Assembly (NCBI RefSeq): GCF_026210795.1
Contig: NC_089434.1
Coordinates: forward strand, 4,340,001-4,404,000
Length of the DNA: 64,000 nt
Direction of reading: 5' to 3'
Source of the DNA: Rhizophagus irregularis
Taxonomy: Eukaryota; Glomeromycota; Glomeromycetes; Glomerales; Glomeraceae
Position numbers and translations under genes: made by a program. This document shows, in pieces, positions 1-12,229 of the stretch. Under the pieces are notes generated by a model that was given only the letters and a program-made list of their open reading frames with translations, was not told where the DNA came from and did not search any database. Every line of letters starts with the position of its first letter. Position 1 is the stretch's first letter.

Positions 1-924
1 GTCAATGTAACTTCACGTCATTATCTTTCGTGACAGCTAAAAAAGTGATTTCTTCCGCGGATATACTCTTTATTCTCTCTGGTCTAAAGATGGATAAAAC
101 ATAATTCTACAGTACATAGCCTTTGCGAATGCTCCATCAGATTTTTGCCCACTGTCTTGTAGCTCATTATCAAATAGAAACACTTTTTCTTTAAAATTAT
201 TTCATTGCATTGGGTTGAAACCACACTATCGGTAAGTTGACTATTTCATTCTCTTGTCATGTTGATAATTGATACGAACGGGTTGGAAAAAAAAGTTTAA
301 AATGAATTTTCTTTCCATTTTGATCAATAAAAAATATGTGATATAAATAGAGATAACGTCAAATAGTTAAAAGATATATATTACTGGAACTTGTGAATGT
401 AGAAGTTGTCGGTACATTATAGCAAAAAGAAATCAGAGAACTATTTTGCGTAAAAGAAATTCATTAAAGGTTAGAAAAATGCTACATATAAAAAATTTCT
501 TTAAAAAAACCTATTCCATGTTGTGAAAGCATAATCATGTGGTTATGGTCATGATAATCGGCAAATCTCATTACCCAATATGATAGATAGCGTAGCCATG
601 TACTTTCGTTCTTCACGTTGTTTTGAAATTTCCATAATGGACATACCTTTCACCTTTAAAATAACTACAAAGCCTAGTAAATAAAAGAAATTTTATGTTA
701 ATTTTTTTAAATACTATAATTTCGTAGTTAGCGCTTTTGTTCAAATCAAAATCAGCAGGTGCGAAAAACTTTGGATTAACTCCAGAATCAAAAGAAATAC
801 CTCAAAAGTAAATAAAGAATTTTACTTGGTAAAGCCTTTATGATTTCGTCACGAGGATCATGTTGCATTATAGCCTTCGTATGTTAAGGTCAGAAAGATG
901 TAACTTATTCTAATGAGGATCAGC
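1..924. other. Intergenic, no gene seen
   Basis: AT-rich sequence with stops in all frames. I see no RNA gene, no long inverted repeat and no recognisable coding fragment. Confidence 0.6.
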
Positions 925-1525
925 TGTTAAAAGTTCGTTAGAACTAGATAGAACTGGTTAGAACTGATTAAATTTCTCCCAAGACTCAAAAATCAAAAGC
1001 CTCTAAATCTAAAGCTTAAGAAACTTTCCGATACAATTACTTCAGTCGTTTCACCTGCCTCATCTAAACCGCGCAATTATTGGCAGAACATATCGCAAAG
1101 ATCTCGGAGATTAAGTGGCAATCAAAATCTCTTGAAAGATTTAGATAGTAGTTCAAATTTAATGGCTTCATTGTTAACTACCGGAATTAGTAAAACATCA
1201 TTATACAAATACAAGGGTACAACTGAAGGTGATTGAGTTTAATGCTAGTTGGTACTCAGAACGAAAAATTTTGTCCTTTAACAAAATATCACTACCTACA
1301 AAGCTTCGAGTACAAATGAGACTACAAAAAAAACACATCTTAAGGGATTAAATCGATGATATACTTGCTGGTGATCATGGTATCGCTAAACTAATTCAAT
1401 TGACCAAGAAAATAAGTAACCGTCGTTTGCATCTGTAATGACATCAACGTTCAAAAACTCAAACGTTGGGCTCTATTGCCGTAAGGTGAAGTTCAGGATA
1501 CCTCAAATGAACAAGTCAGATCAAG
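925..1525 (+). pseudogene. Decayed ORF of unknown family
   Basis: I do not recognise this gene. A 71-codon stop-free stretch runs from 1021 to the TGA at 1234-1236, rich in Ser, Lys and Asn, with less AT-biased codons than its surroundings. A second frame is open just upstream (975-1019) and a third continues downstream (1238-1439) with one TAA at 1349-1351. The simplest reading is one ancestral coding exon broken by at least two indels and a nonsense change. No start codon or splice sites could be assigned. It lies just upstream of a degenerate repeat block. It could also be a chance open stretch, but three consecutive open segments in an AT-rich region argue for a relic. Confidence 0.4.
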
Positions 1526-1749
1526 AATTATAAGAAAGAATTTACAAATTCAATTTAACAAATATGAAACGATCTCATAGGGAAGCTAATTGTGAATTAA
1601 TCGTCTTAAATTTGTTGCCAAAGTTATTTTTGAAAAATTTGCAACTATAGGATCTTTTGTAAAGCTGCTGATGCAATATCTTACTGAAATATAGTTGACA
1701 AGAATTTCTTTCTATTGTGCCTGCATGGTTATAGTAAAGGAGGTGTAAT

Positions 1750-3870
1750 ATCTTAATGAAGATCAAGAGTGTTTTGCGTGTAACGAGGAAAATAATTTGA
1801 TGTATTTTTTTCTTTCTTATCTTGTGTAGTTAGGGAATATGTGAAAATATGTGTTGATAGGTAGCGTATAATAGAGTGTGTGAAGGAATGTCAAATTTTC
1901 TATGAAGTGTTTAGTGTAGGACGAGTATTATTATTTGATGTGTTTGTAGTTAAAAGAGATTGGAGGGTTTACGAGTTGATGGGTAGCATATAATAGAGTA
2001 TGTTCTATTTATTCCCTGATTATATAATGTGGAAAGAACGAGATCGGTAGTGTTTGATGTGTAACATCGATTATTATTCGATGTATTTTTTCTTTTTTTT
2101 GTCTTCTATAGTTAGGGAAGATGAAAAAATACTGTATATGAGTTGATGGATAGTATATAGTAGGATCGTTCTGTTTATTTTTTTTGTCTTGTAGGGAACG
2201 TTAAATTCCTTATTGATGAAATTGAGATCAAAAATGTTTGATGTGCAACAAGAATTATTATTTGATGTATTTGTAGTTAAGGAGCTGTAGTATTAGTGCT
2301 GGAAATTCTTATGAAGTTGAGATCAAGTTTTCTGACGTGTGACGAAGAATATTATTTGATGTATTTTTTCCTTTTATCTTGTGTTATTAAAGTAGATGGA
2401 AAAATATGAGTTGATGGATATTGTATATATGGATAAATATATAATAAGATGTGATCTATTTATTTCTTTGACGGAGGGACGTTAAATTCTTTATTGACGA
2501 AGTTGAAATCAAGAGTGTTTGGTGTGCGACGAGGACTATTATTTGATGTATTTGCCGTTGAAGGAGATGGCGAAGGTGTATAAGTTGGTGAAGGTGTATG
2601 AGTTGGTGGATAGCGTATAATTGAGGTATGTCATGTATGTAGTTTTTATGTCTTAGCTTGGAACGCTATTTTTTATGAAGTCGAGATCAAGTGTTTGTGG
2701 AACGAAAATTACAGTATTATTTGGTGTATGTTGTTCTTTTTTACTATTAAATTTCTTATTGATGAAGTTGAGATCAAGAGTGTTTAGTGTGTAATGAGAA
2801 TTATTGTGATATTTTTTTTTTGTCGTAGATAAAGAAAATACTTAGATTGATGGTAAATGATTAGGGTGAGACGTCGCCTAATTAATCAAAACTATGTCAG
2901 CAACATTGATTATTTTACTATAATCAGATTTTATACTATGCAAAACTATAAAATTTATTAAATAAACAAATAAAACTCAAGACTCTAAAAATTTCTTGCA
3001 AATATTGTGTACATTTTTCAACTTTCTTTTGGTTGAAAACTGTTCTTAAGAACCATCTCGAAGTAATTACGTTTTTTTTTTTACAAAGGTTTTAAAAATG
3101 ATTTGATATATTTGCTTAAAAGAAAATTTGAACTAATAAAGCACCGAATCTCTAAAGTTTATATGATAAAGAGAAATATTTGAACGTAACTTTGTTCTTA
3201 AACCATCTATAGACTTGTCATAAAAATTTGAAGGTAAACCCATGTTTTCATCATGCGGTGAAACATTTTAAAATGCGTCAATTGTATTATGATGCTATTC
3301 AGGAAAATATTGAAGATGATTGTGAAAAAAAAGCAAACATATTATTTGATAATTTATTTGGTCAAAAATAATTTAATTTTACGTTAAAAGTGATCATTTA
3401 AAATTTGCTTAACGGACAAATTTAAAAATTTAAAAAAAATTGATCCGTGTAGTAAAATAATCAATGTTGCTGACATAGCTTTGATTAATTATAGTAAATG
3501 ATGGTAGTGTGGTCATTCCGGTCACGTGATTTATATGAACGTGTTAGATCAAGAATGTTTGGTTTGTAACGGGAATTATTATTTAATGTATTGATTTCTT
3601 TTTTATATATCTAGCTAGAGAAGATAGGAAAATATACGAGTTAATGGATAGTGATCTATTTATTTTTTAGTCATGTAGTGTGGAAGGAACGTCAAATTCC
3701 TTATTGAAGTTGGGATCAAGGTGTTTTGAGTATAACAATAATTATTGTTTGACGTTTTTTTTCTTTTTTATCGTGTGGGTATATGAATTGAAAGTGGTGT
3801 ATTAATGAAGAGAGATTAAGAAATAGACTATGTGAAAGATTTTCTTAAGTTAAAATTATTGTATTATCTG
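1750..3870. repeat. Degenerate tandem-like repeat block, interrupted by a TIR element
   Basis: Loosely repeated units of roughly 150-200 bp share phrases such as TTATTATTTGATGTATTTTT, GATGAAGTTGAGATCAAGAG and GAGTTGATGGATAGTATATA. At least six diverged copies are visible. The block is split by the 609-bp element at 2881-3489 and resumes at about 3500. The part 1863-2405 is closely matched by 17816-18361, so this is a dispersed family. No coding potential is visible in it. Confidence 0.6.
2881..3489. mobile_element. 609-bp non-autonomous TIR element with TA target duplication
   Basis: The first 40 bp (2881-2920) and the reverse complement of 3450-3489 agree at 39 of 40 positions, beginning ATTAATCAAA. 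Each end is flanked by TA (2879-2880 and 3490-3491), as expected for Tc1/mariner-like transposition. The 530-bp interior is AT-rich and has no ORF, so it would depend on a transposase elsewhere. It sits inside the degenerate repeat block, so it inserted later than the block formed. The superfamily is inferred from the TA site only. Confidence 0.75.
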
Positions 3871-4325
3871 TTTTTGTTGTTCTATCAACATGAAAATAAT
3901 AAAAAATATTTGAATAAGAATGTAGGGAATATAAATTAGTGTGAATTGGAATTGTTCATTCATATTAAAGGCCGTATCAATTTAGAAGTTTATTACCCTA
4001 AATTCATAATATATTCAATATCTTAATGATCTTTAAAAATTATGATAGTTTTCGTGTATAAGTTAATTGATATTTAAATAATCCAAGATCACAATGGTGG
4101 TACTACAGTATTAGTATAAATATTTAAAGTAAATTTAGATTTTGTGCTTTATGCACCCCAGCATATTTTTTTTGTGTGCAAATTTTATAAGTTTATTTGT
4201 CGGATATTTGTGATCATCACATGATTTATCCAAACTTTTAATAAGCTTTTATAAGCTCCATTTTTCTTTCCCACGCTCTCCTTATTATCTTTCTTTTCTC
4301 TCGTTTATTTTTTACGGCTTTAACA
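3871..4325. other. Intergenic, possible promoter of the zinc-knuckle relic
   Basis: AT-rich, no ORF. A pyrimidine-rich run at about 4261-4318 lies immediately upstream of the ATG at 4326 and may be the remains of a promoter or 5' leader. Confidence 0.4.
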
Positions 4326-4689
4326 ATGTCAATGAGTGATATTGAATCTATGTCAAGTGATTGCTCTGATAGTGACCTTTTACTGAAGAATTTCTTGAGA
4401 ATATTCCAGATGACAGTGACTTAAGTGATAATGAAGTCTGCCTTGATAACACTGCGGAAACATATACAAAGAATTAGACCAGCCTAATAATAAGAATAAC
4501 CTATCAGAATTTGATCAGGAAAATGTTAGAAATCCCGTGATAGACATCCAAAGGGAAGACCTTTATGACTCTAATAAAATCACTAATGGGCGGACTCAAA
4601 ATAAATGTAGTTATTGTAATAATAAAGGACATATTCATGCTACTTGTCCGTCAAATCACTGTCAAAAGAAAAAAAAGAATGATGAATAA
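4326..4689 (+). pseudogene. Small zinc-knuckle (CCHC) protein, frameshifted
   Basis: From the ATG at 4326 an acidic Ser/Asp-rich N-terminus reads in one frame to about 4390. It continues in a second frame (acidic, residues like PDDSDLSDNEVC) to about 4476. It ends in a third frame with a CCHC knuckle, CSYCNNKGHIHATC, encoded at 4606-4647, then a Lys-rich tail and TAA at 4687-4689. The spacing C-x2-C-x4-H-x4-C is intact. CCHC knuckles bind single-stranded nucleic acid and occur in gag proteins and in transposon-linked proteins, so this may be a relic of either. Two single-base shifts are needed. An intron explanation is possible but I see no clean GT/AG pair. Confidence 0.6.
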
Positions 4690-4717
4690 AAATTCTAATT
4701 GGTAAGTCATTATGAGT

Positions 4718-4935
4718 TAGCGCTGGCTTAGGGTTAGGGAGTTGGTTTAGGGTTAGGAGTTGGCTTTATTAACTTAGGGTTAGGGGGTCAGTGATGGTTG
4801 GTTTAGGAAAAAAAATGTTAATTCTAATCTTTCTTTTTAATTATGTAGGATTTTGCGTTAACTTAGGGTTATGCATTAGCTTCGGGTCTAGGAAGTGGTC
4901 TAGGAGTTGGCTTAAGTTTAGACATTGGCTTAGAA
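4718..4935. repeat. Interstitial TTAGGG-like repeat tract
   Basis: Several copies of TTAGGGTTAGGG and variants (GGTTTAGGGTTAGGAGTTGG) are spread through about 220 bp, grading into GGCTTAG/GGTCTAG variants. TTAGGG is the usual fungal telomere unit. The tract is degenerate and internal, so it is not a telomere end in this window. Confidence 0.6.
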
Positions 4936-5197
4936 TATTAACAGATTCAGGAAAAAATGAGTTTTTGCCTTTCACTTTTATATAGGATTGTTAATTGACA
5001 TTTATGAAAATAAATCGTTAACTTATCATTGTTTTAATTATAGATATTGTAGTCGCAATATTTAAAGTTTCATTTTATCGATAATTGTATTATTATTAGG
5101 GATACGTAATAAAAAAATATGTGCACTCAGATAAATTTTATAAATTTTAATAAAATTTCATATAATGCGTAAAATTGTAAATTTTTTATAATAAATT
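4936..5197. other. Intergenic, 3' side of two relics
   Basis: AT-rich spacer between the TTAGGG tract and the 3' end of the minus-strand SAM-domain relic. No feature seen. Confidence 0.4.
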
Positions 5198-6296
5198 TCA
5201 AATCTCCTGTTTTTCAAAATACCCTTGAACCCGTTTCTTTTTTTTCGACGGTTCCCTCTCAACCTCTAACCTATCCTTCAGTAACCCAACAATGACCTCC
5301 ATCACCTGCTTCACGTTTTTACACAACTCCTTTTCGGCCTCCGAATTCTCATTCAAGGCAGATCTGACAAGCCGGATGTTGAGTGGATCTTGACTTGTGC
5401 AGGAAATTTTTCCCGTAGTATAAAGGATAAAATACCACTCAGTGGCCGTTGTGACAATTCCATAGATATAGTCGAAGTTATCCTCGAGGGTTTTACGTTT
5501 CTTCTTGTTAACTTGCAAAGCACTCTCGCATTGGATCAGATTCTGAGCGAAGCTAATGTTCACCTGATATGATTTCCCTTCCGTGATGCAGATAAGCTCT
5601 TCAAGAGCCTTGATCGCATAATCGACATGACTGGTACTTTCTTCACCAATGACTTCAAAGTGGGTTCCAAGATAAGGTCCTTTTTAGTTACTCTCTTAAC
5701 AATATGCAGCGAAGCATGGAGGATTACTGAAATATATTCACATCGCATGGCTTCGTTACTATCTGCTACAACACTCCCCATATTACTCAATCGTCGCTTT
5801 AATTCCCTTATGCATTGTTTCAATTCCTTGTCTTCATTTTCGAGTGAATATGTTTCTTTGCAAATGGAACGAAATAGTTAGTATGCATATAATACTTCTG
5901 GGTCGCAAATGTAATACTTACTTGGCGGAAATTGACTAATTGCTCCTATCCCGTTACCATCGATCCCATACTTTCGCAACACCTCACTTAAATCCTTCTT
6001 AGTCTTGTACGAGGAGAAGGCCCTCAACTTTCTTTCCTTACACTCCTTGGCAAATTCTACGAGCGTTGTTGCAGGTCCCAATTTCATTCCATGTCGTTCG
6101 AGTTCGTCTTTGGTTATCTTGAAGAAGGTACGGCCATTAACCCTTTGCTTACGAATTATTTCCAAATCCTCTTCTACAAGTTCAAAGTTCTGCAACTGCA
6201 AGAACGAGATAAGTTCAGTCGTTTTATATGTTTAATTTCTTCCGCTAGTGCAAAAGGGTCAGTAACAGAAGTGGTGGAAACTGGGGTATCTGACAT
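5198..6296 (-). pseudogene. SAM-domain family protein, two frameshifts
   Basis: The minus-strand start ATG at 6296-6294 is followed by a low-complexity N-terminus, then a SAM-like helical domain (segment with ELVEEDLEIIRKQRVNG and FFKITKDEL). A conserved C-terminal module follows, with HASLHIVKRV, DNFDYIYGIVTT and KQVMEVIVGLLKDR, as I recall from a large Rhizophagus family. A clear intron at 5856-5921 (66 nt) has GTAAGT, a perfect TACTAAC branch site and AG; splicing joins the two halves in frame. Single-base frameshifts at about 6223 (N-terminal region) and about 5660 (before the IGEES segment) break the reading frame. The stop is near 5198. It is divergent from the BTB relic, with starts 42 bp apart. 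Function unknown; SAM domains mediate protein interaction. Indel errors in the assembly are an alternative to true decay. Confidence 0.75.
5856..5921 (-). other. Intron with perfect TACTAAC branch site
   Basis: Donor GTAAGT, branch TACTAAC and acceptor AAAG on the minus strand. It joins the SAM-like exon to the C-terminal module in phase 1. Confidence 0.8.
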
Positions 6297-6338
6297 AGTA
6301 ATTTGTTTTTTTATTTGGTTTTGGGCCTGGAATAAATA

Positions 6339-7784
6339 ATGAAAAAGTATCAGCCGCCGTTTATCAACATTATCTCAGAATTTTCTTGAAATGTTAGATG
6401 ATGATAAATATTGTGATATTACTTTCGAAGTTGGCAATGACCCTTACATAAAAGTTTTTCATGTTCATATGGTTATTTTAAATTATCGTTCTCCTTATTT
6501 TCGAAAAATTTTATCAACTGACATTAATAAAGATGAAAATGACGGAGGCTTACCATACCAAATATTCGACCGGAAAATTTCGAAACAATATTGAGGTAAG
6601 AGAAATAATAAATTATGACGACTTTTTTTGTTTAAAAATAAACACCATATTGAATTTTTTTCATTTTAGATATATCTATGGAGGGAGAATTTCTTTAGAG
6701 GAATATAATACTTCGGATATCATTAAAATTTTAGTTGTTTCCAGCGAACTAGGTCTTAAAGAATTAATCGATCATTTACAATTGTTTTTGATTGAAAATA
6801 AAGAAGATTGGATGAAACAAAATTTTAACCTGATATATAAAACAAGCTTTGAAAATGATTCTTTCTTGGAATTACAAAATTTTTGTACTTAAAAATCCCA
6901 AAAAATTTTTAATTTAATCGATTTTCCTTCACTTTCAGAAAAATGTTTGTACAACATTTTCAGCGTGATAATTTTCAGCAATTGAATGCTTTTAAAGTTT
7001 GGGAAAATATACTTAAATGGATTATTGCTCAATTCCCAAACCTTCCTTCGAATCCTTCTTTATATTTTAAAGATGATGTCAATGTATTTTGCAACGATTT
7101 ATTATATATATTAAATTCTTTAATTTGAATTATAATGAATTTATAACTAAAGTTTATCCGTATAGAAAGATTTTATCAAAAGATTTACGTGAAAGTTTAG
7201 TCAATCATTTTATTAAAAATCCAAAACCAAAAATTACTAAAGAAATTAGATCAGAAAGTATTGATTCAAACATCATCACAATCCAACATGTTGAATTAAT
7301 CTCTAGGTGGATTGATAAATTAAGAGTTACCGACAAAACAAAAAATGTGTATGAGTTTAATTTAATTCTTCGTGGATCACGTGATGGATTTTCTCCTAGT
7401 AAATTTCATGAGATTTGTGATAATAAATATCATACAATTTCAATTATTAAAGTGAAAGATAGTGATGAAATTCTTGGAGGATATAATCCGGAAATGTGGA
7501 AATCTAATTTTAGTGATAGCAATACTAATGATAGTTTTATATTCTCATTTAAGAATAAAGAGAATATTGAAGATTATATTTTAAGTCGAGTATGAAAGTT
7601 ATGCTATATGTAATAGCGTTAACATGGGTCCTTCATTTGTGGTGGTGATCTTAATTTGTATGGAGACAATTGTTATTGTCAGAGTAATTGCTATAAATTT
7701 GATTATGAAGAATCAATTAGAGATACCGAAGATTTCTTTTCTGTAGAAGAAATCGAAATATTTCAAATTATGAAGATTAATTGA
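6339..7784 (+). pseudogene. BTB-TLDc protein, multiply broken
   Basis: BTB/POZ N-terminus (CDITFEVGNDP, HVHMVILNYRSPYFRKIL), BACK-like middle (LLYIL/FFNLNYNEFITKVYPYR) and a C-terminal TLDc domain (YEFNLILRGSRDGFSPSKF, GGYNPEMWKSN, DSFIFSFKNK) are in the right order. TLDc domains are linked to oxidative-stress protection and V-ATPase interaction; BTB domains recruit cullin-3. An intron at 6596-6669 (GTAAGA...TTTTAG) joins exon 1 to YIYGGRISL. Defects: the ATG at 6339 is out of frame with the BTB domain, and frameshifts lie at about 6540, 6945, 7100 and after 7590. An in-frame TAA follows FCT at about 6890. The family is very large in Rhizophagus. The true nonsense codon supports a real pseudogene. 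Confidence 0.8.
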
Positions 7785-8613
7785 GAAAAATTTAAAGAAT
7801 ATTTTTGTGAAAATTATCATGTATATATTCTTTATTTTTAAAAATAAAAAGATGAAACTATTACATATTTTTGCAAAATAATTTTTTAATTATATAACCA
7901 TAATTTAATATTATTGCTAGTGTGATAATGTATCAGCAACATATTAACTCTTTGGAAGCCAATGACGTTAAGAATCTTTATATGATATTATACAAATTGG
8001 ATGGATAAATAAATAAATTATATAATTGTAAATTGCTTTAAATTGTTATTATAATTCTAGTTTTTTACGCATTACCGTATGACTTACGTATGAATCTTTG
8101 GATATCAATCTAATTTATTTTTATCATAGTTCTGAAAAGTTTTAAACGATGAAAAAAAGGTCTTTTACGTATTAATATTCATTAAACATTATTTAATTCA
8201 ATTAATAATTTCATATGAGCGGTTTTAAACATTACAGACGTAATATATTGTATAAAAAAAAATTCAAATAACTAATAGAAGACTAAAATGAGAAAAGTAA
8301 AGGTATATTTATACTTTTTACAAGTAAATTTATTGTTCATAAATAATGCGGGGATAGTTTATGTATTCTATTTAGTTACGAGGAGATCAAAATTATATTT
8401 AGTTATAATTATTGCGTTCAAAAGTTTTTTTTTTACAATAACTCTAAGAAATTCTAATTTAATACAATATAGACGTAAAATATCTAGTCAATAAAGTAAC
8501 TTAACTAGACTACAAATCAAATAAGAAATTTCTAGAGTAATAAATACAGAAATACAGAAAATTATAAATCCGACAACTCTACCGATGTCCAAACACCTCA
8601 CTATATCCTAACT
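7785..8613. other. Intergenic, nothing convincing
   Basis: AT-rich. A 68-codon ORF (8288-8494) is hydrophobic and AT-biased without any recognisable motif, so I do not call it a gene. Confidence 0.5.
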
Positions 8614-8787
8614 ATCAAATACAAATCGATCTTTTGACGTGTTGATTAATTCTGCCATCTCGAATTAAAGTACGATATCCTTTACTAGATCGTTTGTAAT
8701 AAATACCATTACTTCTTTCCCAAATATTCATTTCTTCGCATCGTAATACCCAAATATATGTTTTACTCCGTTCGCAAGTTTATTGTT
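8614..8787 (-). other. Possible small exon or gene relic
   Basis: On the minus strand a 54-codon open stretch without ATG encodes a Trp/Cys/Arg/Tyr-rich peptide (YIWVLRCEEMNIWERS, then SKGYRTLIRDGRINQHVKRS). The composition is unlike the AT-driven ORFs around it, which suggests an exon or remnant. No family recognised; chance is possible. Confidence 0.2.
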
Positions 8788-8939
8788 GTGTGACAAAAAA
8801 AACAAAATTTTTTTTTAAATAAAAATAAAAAAGTATTAAAATAATTTTTCATAATCATTTCCCCGAAAGCAATGTCGCCGAAGCCATTTCGCCGAAGGGA
8901 TGTTTCACTGAAGGGAAAGGACGTTTCGCTGAAAGTGCA

Positions 8940-9460
8940 TTTTATCAATTCCTTCTCAACGATTGAATACTTACTAATCATTTTCTGGCTTGAAGTTTTA
9001 ATTTCCAAGCCGACAAACGATTGGAATGTGGAAACCAAGATCCAATTTCACCTTGTTCTTTTATACAAATGGAATTAAAGGAAATATGTAATCGTATAAT
9101 ATAATAATTATAATTATATATTTAAAAATTGTTGAATACTTACTAGCCACTTTCCGGTCTGAAGTATAACTTCCAAGACGATAAAGGCTTGAAATGTGGA
9201 AAAGGACCTCATTATACCTTGTTATTCTATACAAATTTACATATTAACAGTCAATTTAAATTATACAGTTATTTATGGTTTTGACAATAAATCTTCACAA
9301 TTAAAATAAAAAGCCATTACATCAACTTTTTATACAATGAAAACAATGAAAACTAATGATTGACATGATATAAATGGAAATAGACATTAATATGTAATCG
9401 AATAATAATTATATTTAGTAGTATAGTTACTTAGTATTTCGGCTTGAAGTAATAGGATTA
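8940..9460. repeat. Diverged tandem duplication, about 190-bp unit
   Basis: The segment TTGAATACTTACTAATCATT (near 8964) with following text on a Tyr/Glu-poor AT-rich background recurs at about 9133, and more weakly near 9435 (GTTACTTAGTATTTCGGCTTGAAGT). Shared words include GAAGTTTTAATTTCCAAG and GTGGAAACCAAGATC-like variants. Upstream, 8860-8940, the motif TTCGCCGAA/TTTCGCTGAAAG is repeated. No coding potential. Confidence 0.5.
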
Positions 9461-9691
9461 ACGGTGGCATTTGTATATTTCAAATTTAAAATAATGTGCG
9501 GGACGTGCATTTGTGCAGTATTTTGTGCATAATCATAAAATTTGGCAAATTTATCGTTCTTGACCCACTACGTGGCGGTCGTGGCGCTAACATAACCCGC
9601 ATACAATAAGGGGTCAAGATGATGCCCAAGGTTAAGTTCAATACTTTTGCGTAAACAAGCATAACAAACAATAAACAACGAATATAACGTA

Positions 9692-10641
9692 CAGTGGCCT
9701 ACAAAAAGTCAGTGAGTACCTGTAAAATACAATAATCATTATGCAAATATGCTCCAATGTAAAGTTTTTTTTTATTAATTGACCCACCTTTTGTATTATA
9801 AGTAAAGTTGATCACCAAGTTGAATTACACCTACTCTGAAAATTACACGAACTTCTAATTAAAATTGATTTTTGTATTTAAAATTTATTGGAAAAAAATT
9901 AGATTTTTAATAGAAATCTTTTAGTATTAATACAACGATAAACTAACTTATTTGATCATATTTTATTTTTTAAATAAATTATTTTCCATAATTTATAACA
10001 TTATATGAAGTATCTATCATCAGTATTAACGCAATGATCAGCAAGTTACAACATTTTTACTGGCATTTGCCGATCATTTGTAGATCACTACCAGATTATT
10101 TACCGGAATTTAGCAAAACTAGTGCATTAAATTTAGCCAAATTTTTTTTGTATGAATGTTGGAAATTTTGACTATTTGTTTCTAACTTTTTTATTATAAT
10201 CATAATATAAGATCATGATTTATTCTTTATTTAACAATTTACAAATAATTAATAGATGCCAAATATCTTTGCCAAATGTGTGTAACTTGCTAATTATTTT
10301 GTTAATGTTGATGATACTTCGTGATCATTATGCTGTAAATTATGACAAATAATTTTATTAAAAAAAAATTAAGTGTTTTAAAGCAAATATTTTAATGCTA
10401 AATTATTACCATAGATTTCCATTAAAATATCTAAATATTTTAATAAATTTCAAAATATAACAATTAATTTTAATCAGAAATTCATGTAATTTTCAGAGTA
10501 AGCATAATTCAACTTGGTAATCAACTTAACTTATAATACAAAAGGTGAGTCAATTAATAAAAAAAAAACTTTACATTGGAGCATATTTGTGTAATGATTA
10601 TTATATTTTACGGGTACTCACTGACTTTTTGTAGGCCACTG
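9692..10641. mobile_element. 950-bp Tc1/mariner-like foldback MITE
   Basis: Ends begin CAGTGGCCTACAAAAAGTCA in inverted orientation, flanked by TA at 9690-9691 and 10642-10643. The CAGTGG start and TA duplication are typical of Tc1/mariner elements. The first 190 bp of each arm are nearly identical, and weaker inverted similarity continues for about 400 bp per arm, leaving only about 150 bp of unpaired centre (about 10050-10200). No ORF, so non-autonomous; the transcript would form a very long hairpin. Confidence 0.85.
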
Positions 10642-10643
10642 TA

Positions 10644-12229
10644 CATATACACAGTATGCGTGACAGTCGTAACACTACATAATAATTTAAATTCTAAAAT
10701 TGAGGGTTACTTGGTTTACGGATTTGTAATAGCAAAAAAATTTTTTTTAACGCTTGCTATATTAATAATGCTAATTTTACGTTCAAGTATTTATAAATAC
10801 AAAAACAATAGTTAGTTGTTTTTCATCAAAGTTTTGGGCTTTTGTTTTTCTTTCTCTGTGCATTAATTTTTGGACAAAAATTGATCTACTTCTGTATCAC
10901 GTTATCAGGAGCTGTGTCACACGTGACATTCAGCCAATAATATCTCAAGTGATTCAAATTTCCGCCGTAACAACGTAAATGAAAATCATCTGTTTCAGGT
11001 GGTTGTATTTAGAATATTTAATAATCAATTATTATAAATTAAAATTGCGAAACAATAAATAGCCTTTTTGACCTTTTCTCAACGGCTAAAGTCTTTTTAC
11101 TATTAATAAATTTATAATAAAATAATATATTAGATTTTTTAATCATCAAGGTTCTGACAATGCATATGAAACATTTTAGACAAGAAACAATATTTATTTA
11201 TGTTACAAAAAAGTCGTCATTGAGGTATTCAGTTGTATAAAATTGTAAACAATAAAATCTATGAAACAGTTATTTCGTTTAATACTCAAGTCGGGTATTA
11301 AACGGATATTAAACGGATATTAATATTTCCTTCCATTTACTAATTCCGTAAAATTATATTTTAAAAATATGAAAGAATCATTTCTTTAAGGAGATTAAAG
11401 AATATTAAGAAAATTTAAATAAAATTTTATTAATTTAATTAATGCATGATTTCACGGTATATTTTACGATATTGAAAATTATATTGAATTTTAGTATCTC
11501 ATAACAAATTACTAAAATATTAACTGAACGGAGTGAGGCATTCTTCATTCTATATAAAATTTATAGAAACATCAACATGAACTAAAATTCATTAATAACA
11601 AGAAATTAAATTCTTTCAATAGGACCCTAAATGAAAAATAAAAACTGTGTTTGGATCAATGTAAAATTTCTTAATTAATACGATATGTCAAACAATAAAA
11701 TATTAATTTTTGACACAAACTGGTTTATTTCCTAATTGAACTCCAAACAAAGCTTCGGACACTCGTATATTACGGGCCATAGTACCCCATGTATAATAAT
11801 ACACTAATTATTTTATAAGTTTTAACCACCCTCTATTAATAGTAAAAATTCGCGTAATACCGAAATTTACGGAGTACTGTGGCCCGCGATATACGGTAAT
11901 TACAGCCAACAGAATATTCTTGTGTGTCAAAATTTCATATGATCAGATTTCATCATAAATGTTACAAAAAATTAAGTACTTTCAATAGAATCTTAAATGG
12001 AAGAGAAAACAAATAAATCATTGCTTATTCGATCAATGATAATCTTTCATTAGATAACATTTATAATAGTAATTTATGACTTAACTAATAAAAATTATAT
12101 AAATATCGATTATTTTCCTGTTAGCTTCGATATTGATTTTTCTTATTATTTATTGTTCATATATCATTTTAAATATATATACCAATATTCCTTTTTATAT
12201 TATTATTTTAGTCTTTATCTCTATTCATA
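10644..12229. other. Intergenic, with diverged duplications and an imperfect palindrome
   Basis: No gene. An imperfect inverted repeat pairs 11761-11788 with 11869-11901 (core GGGCCATAGTACC against its complement). Sequence around 11610-11700 recurs diverged at about 11970-12060 (TTTCAATAG...TAAATG, GATCAATG). This may be an old non-autonomous element upstream of the F-box gene. Confidence 0.4.
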
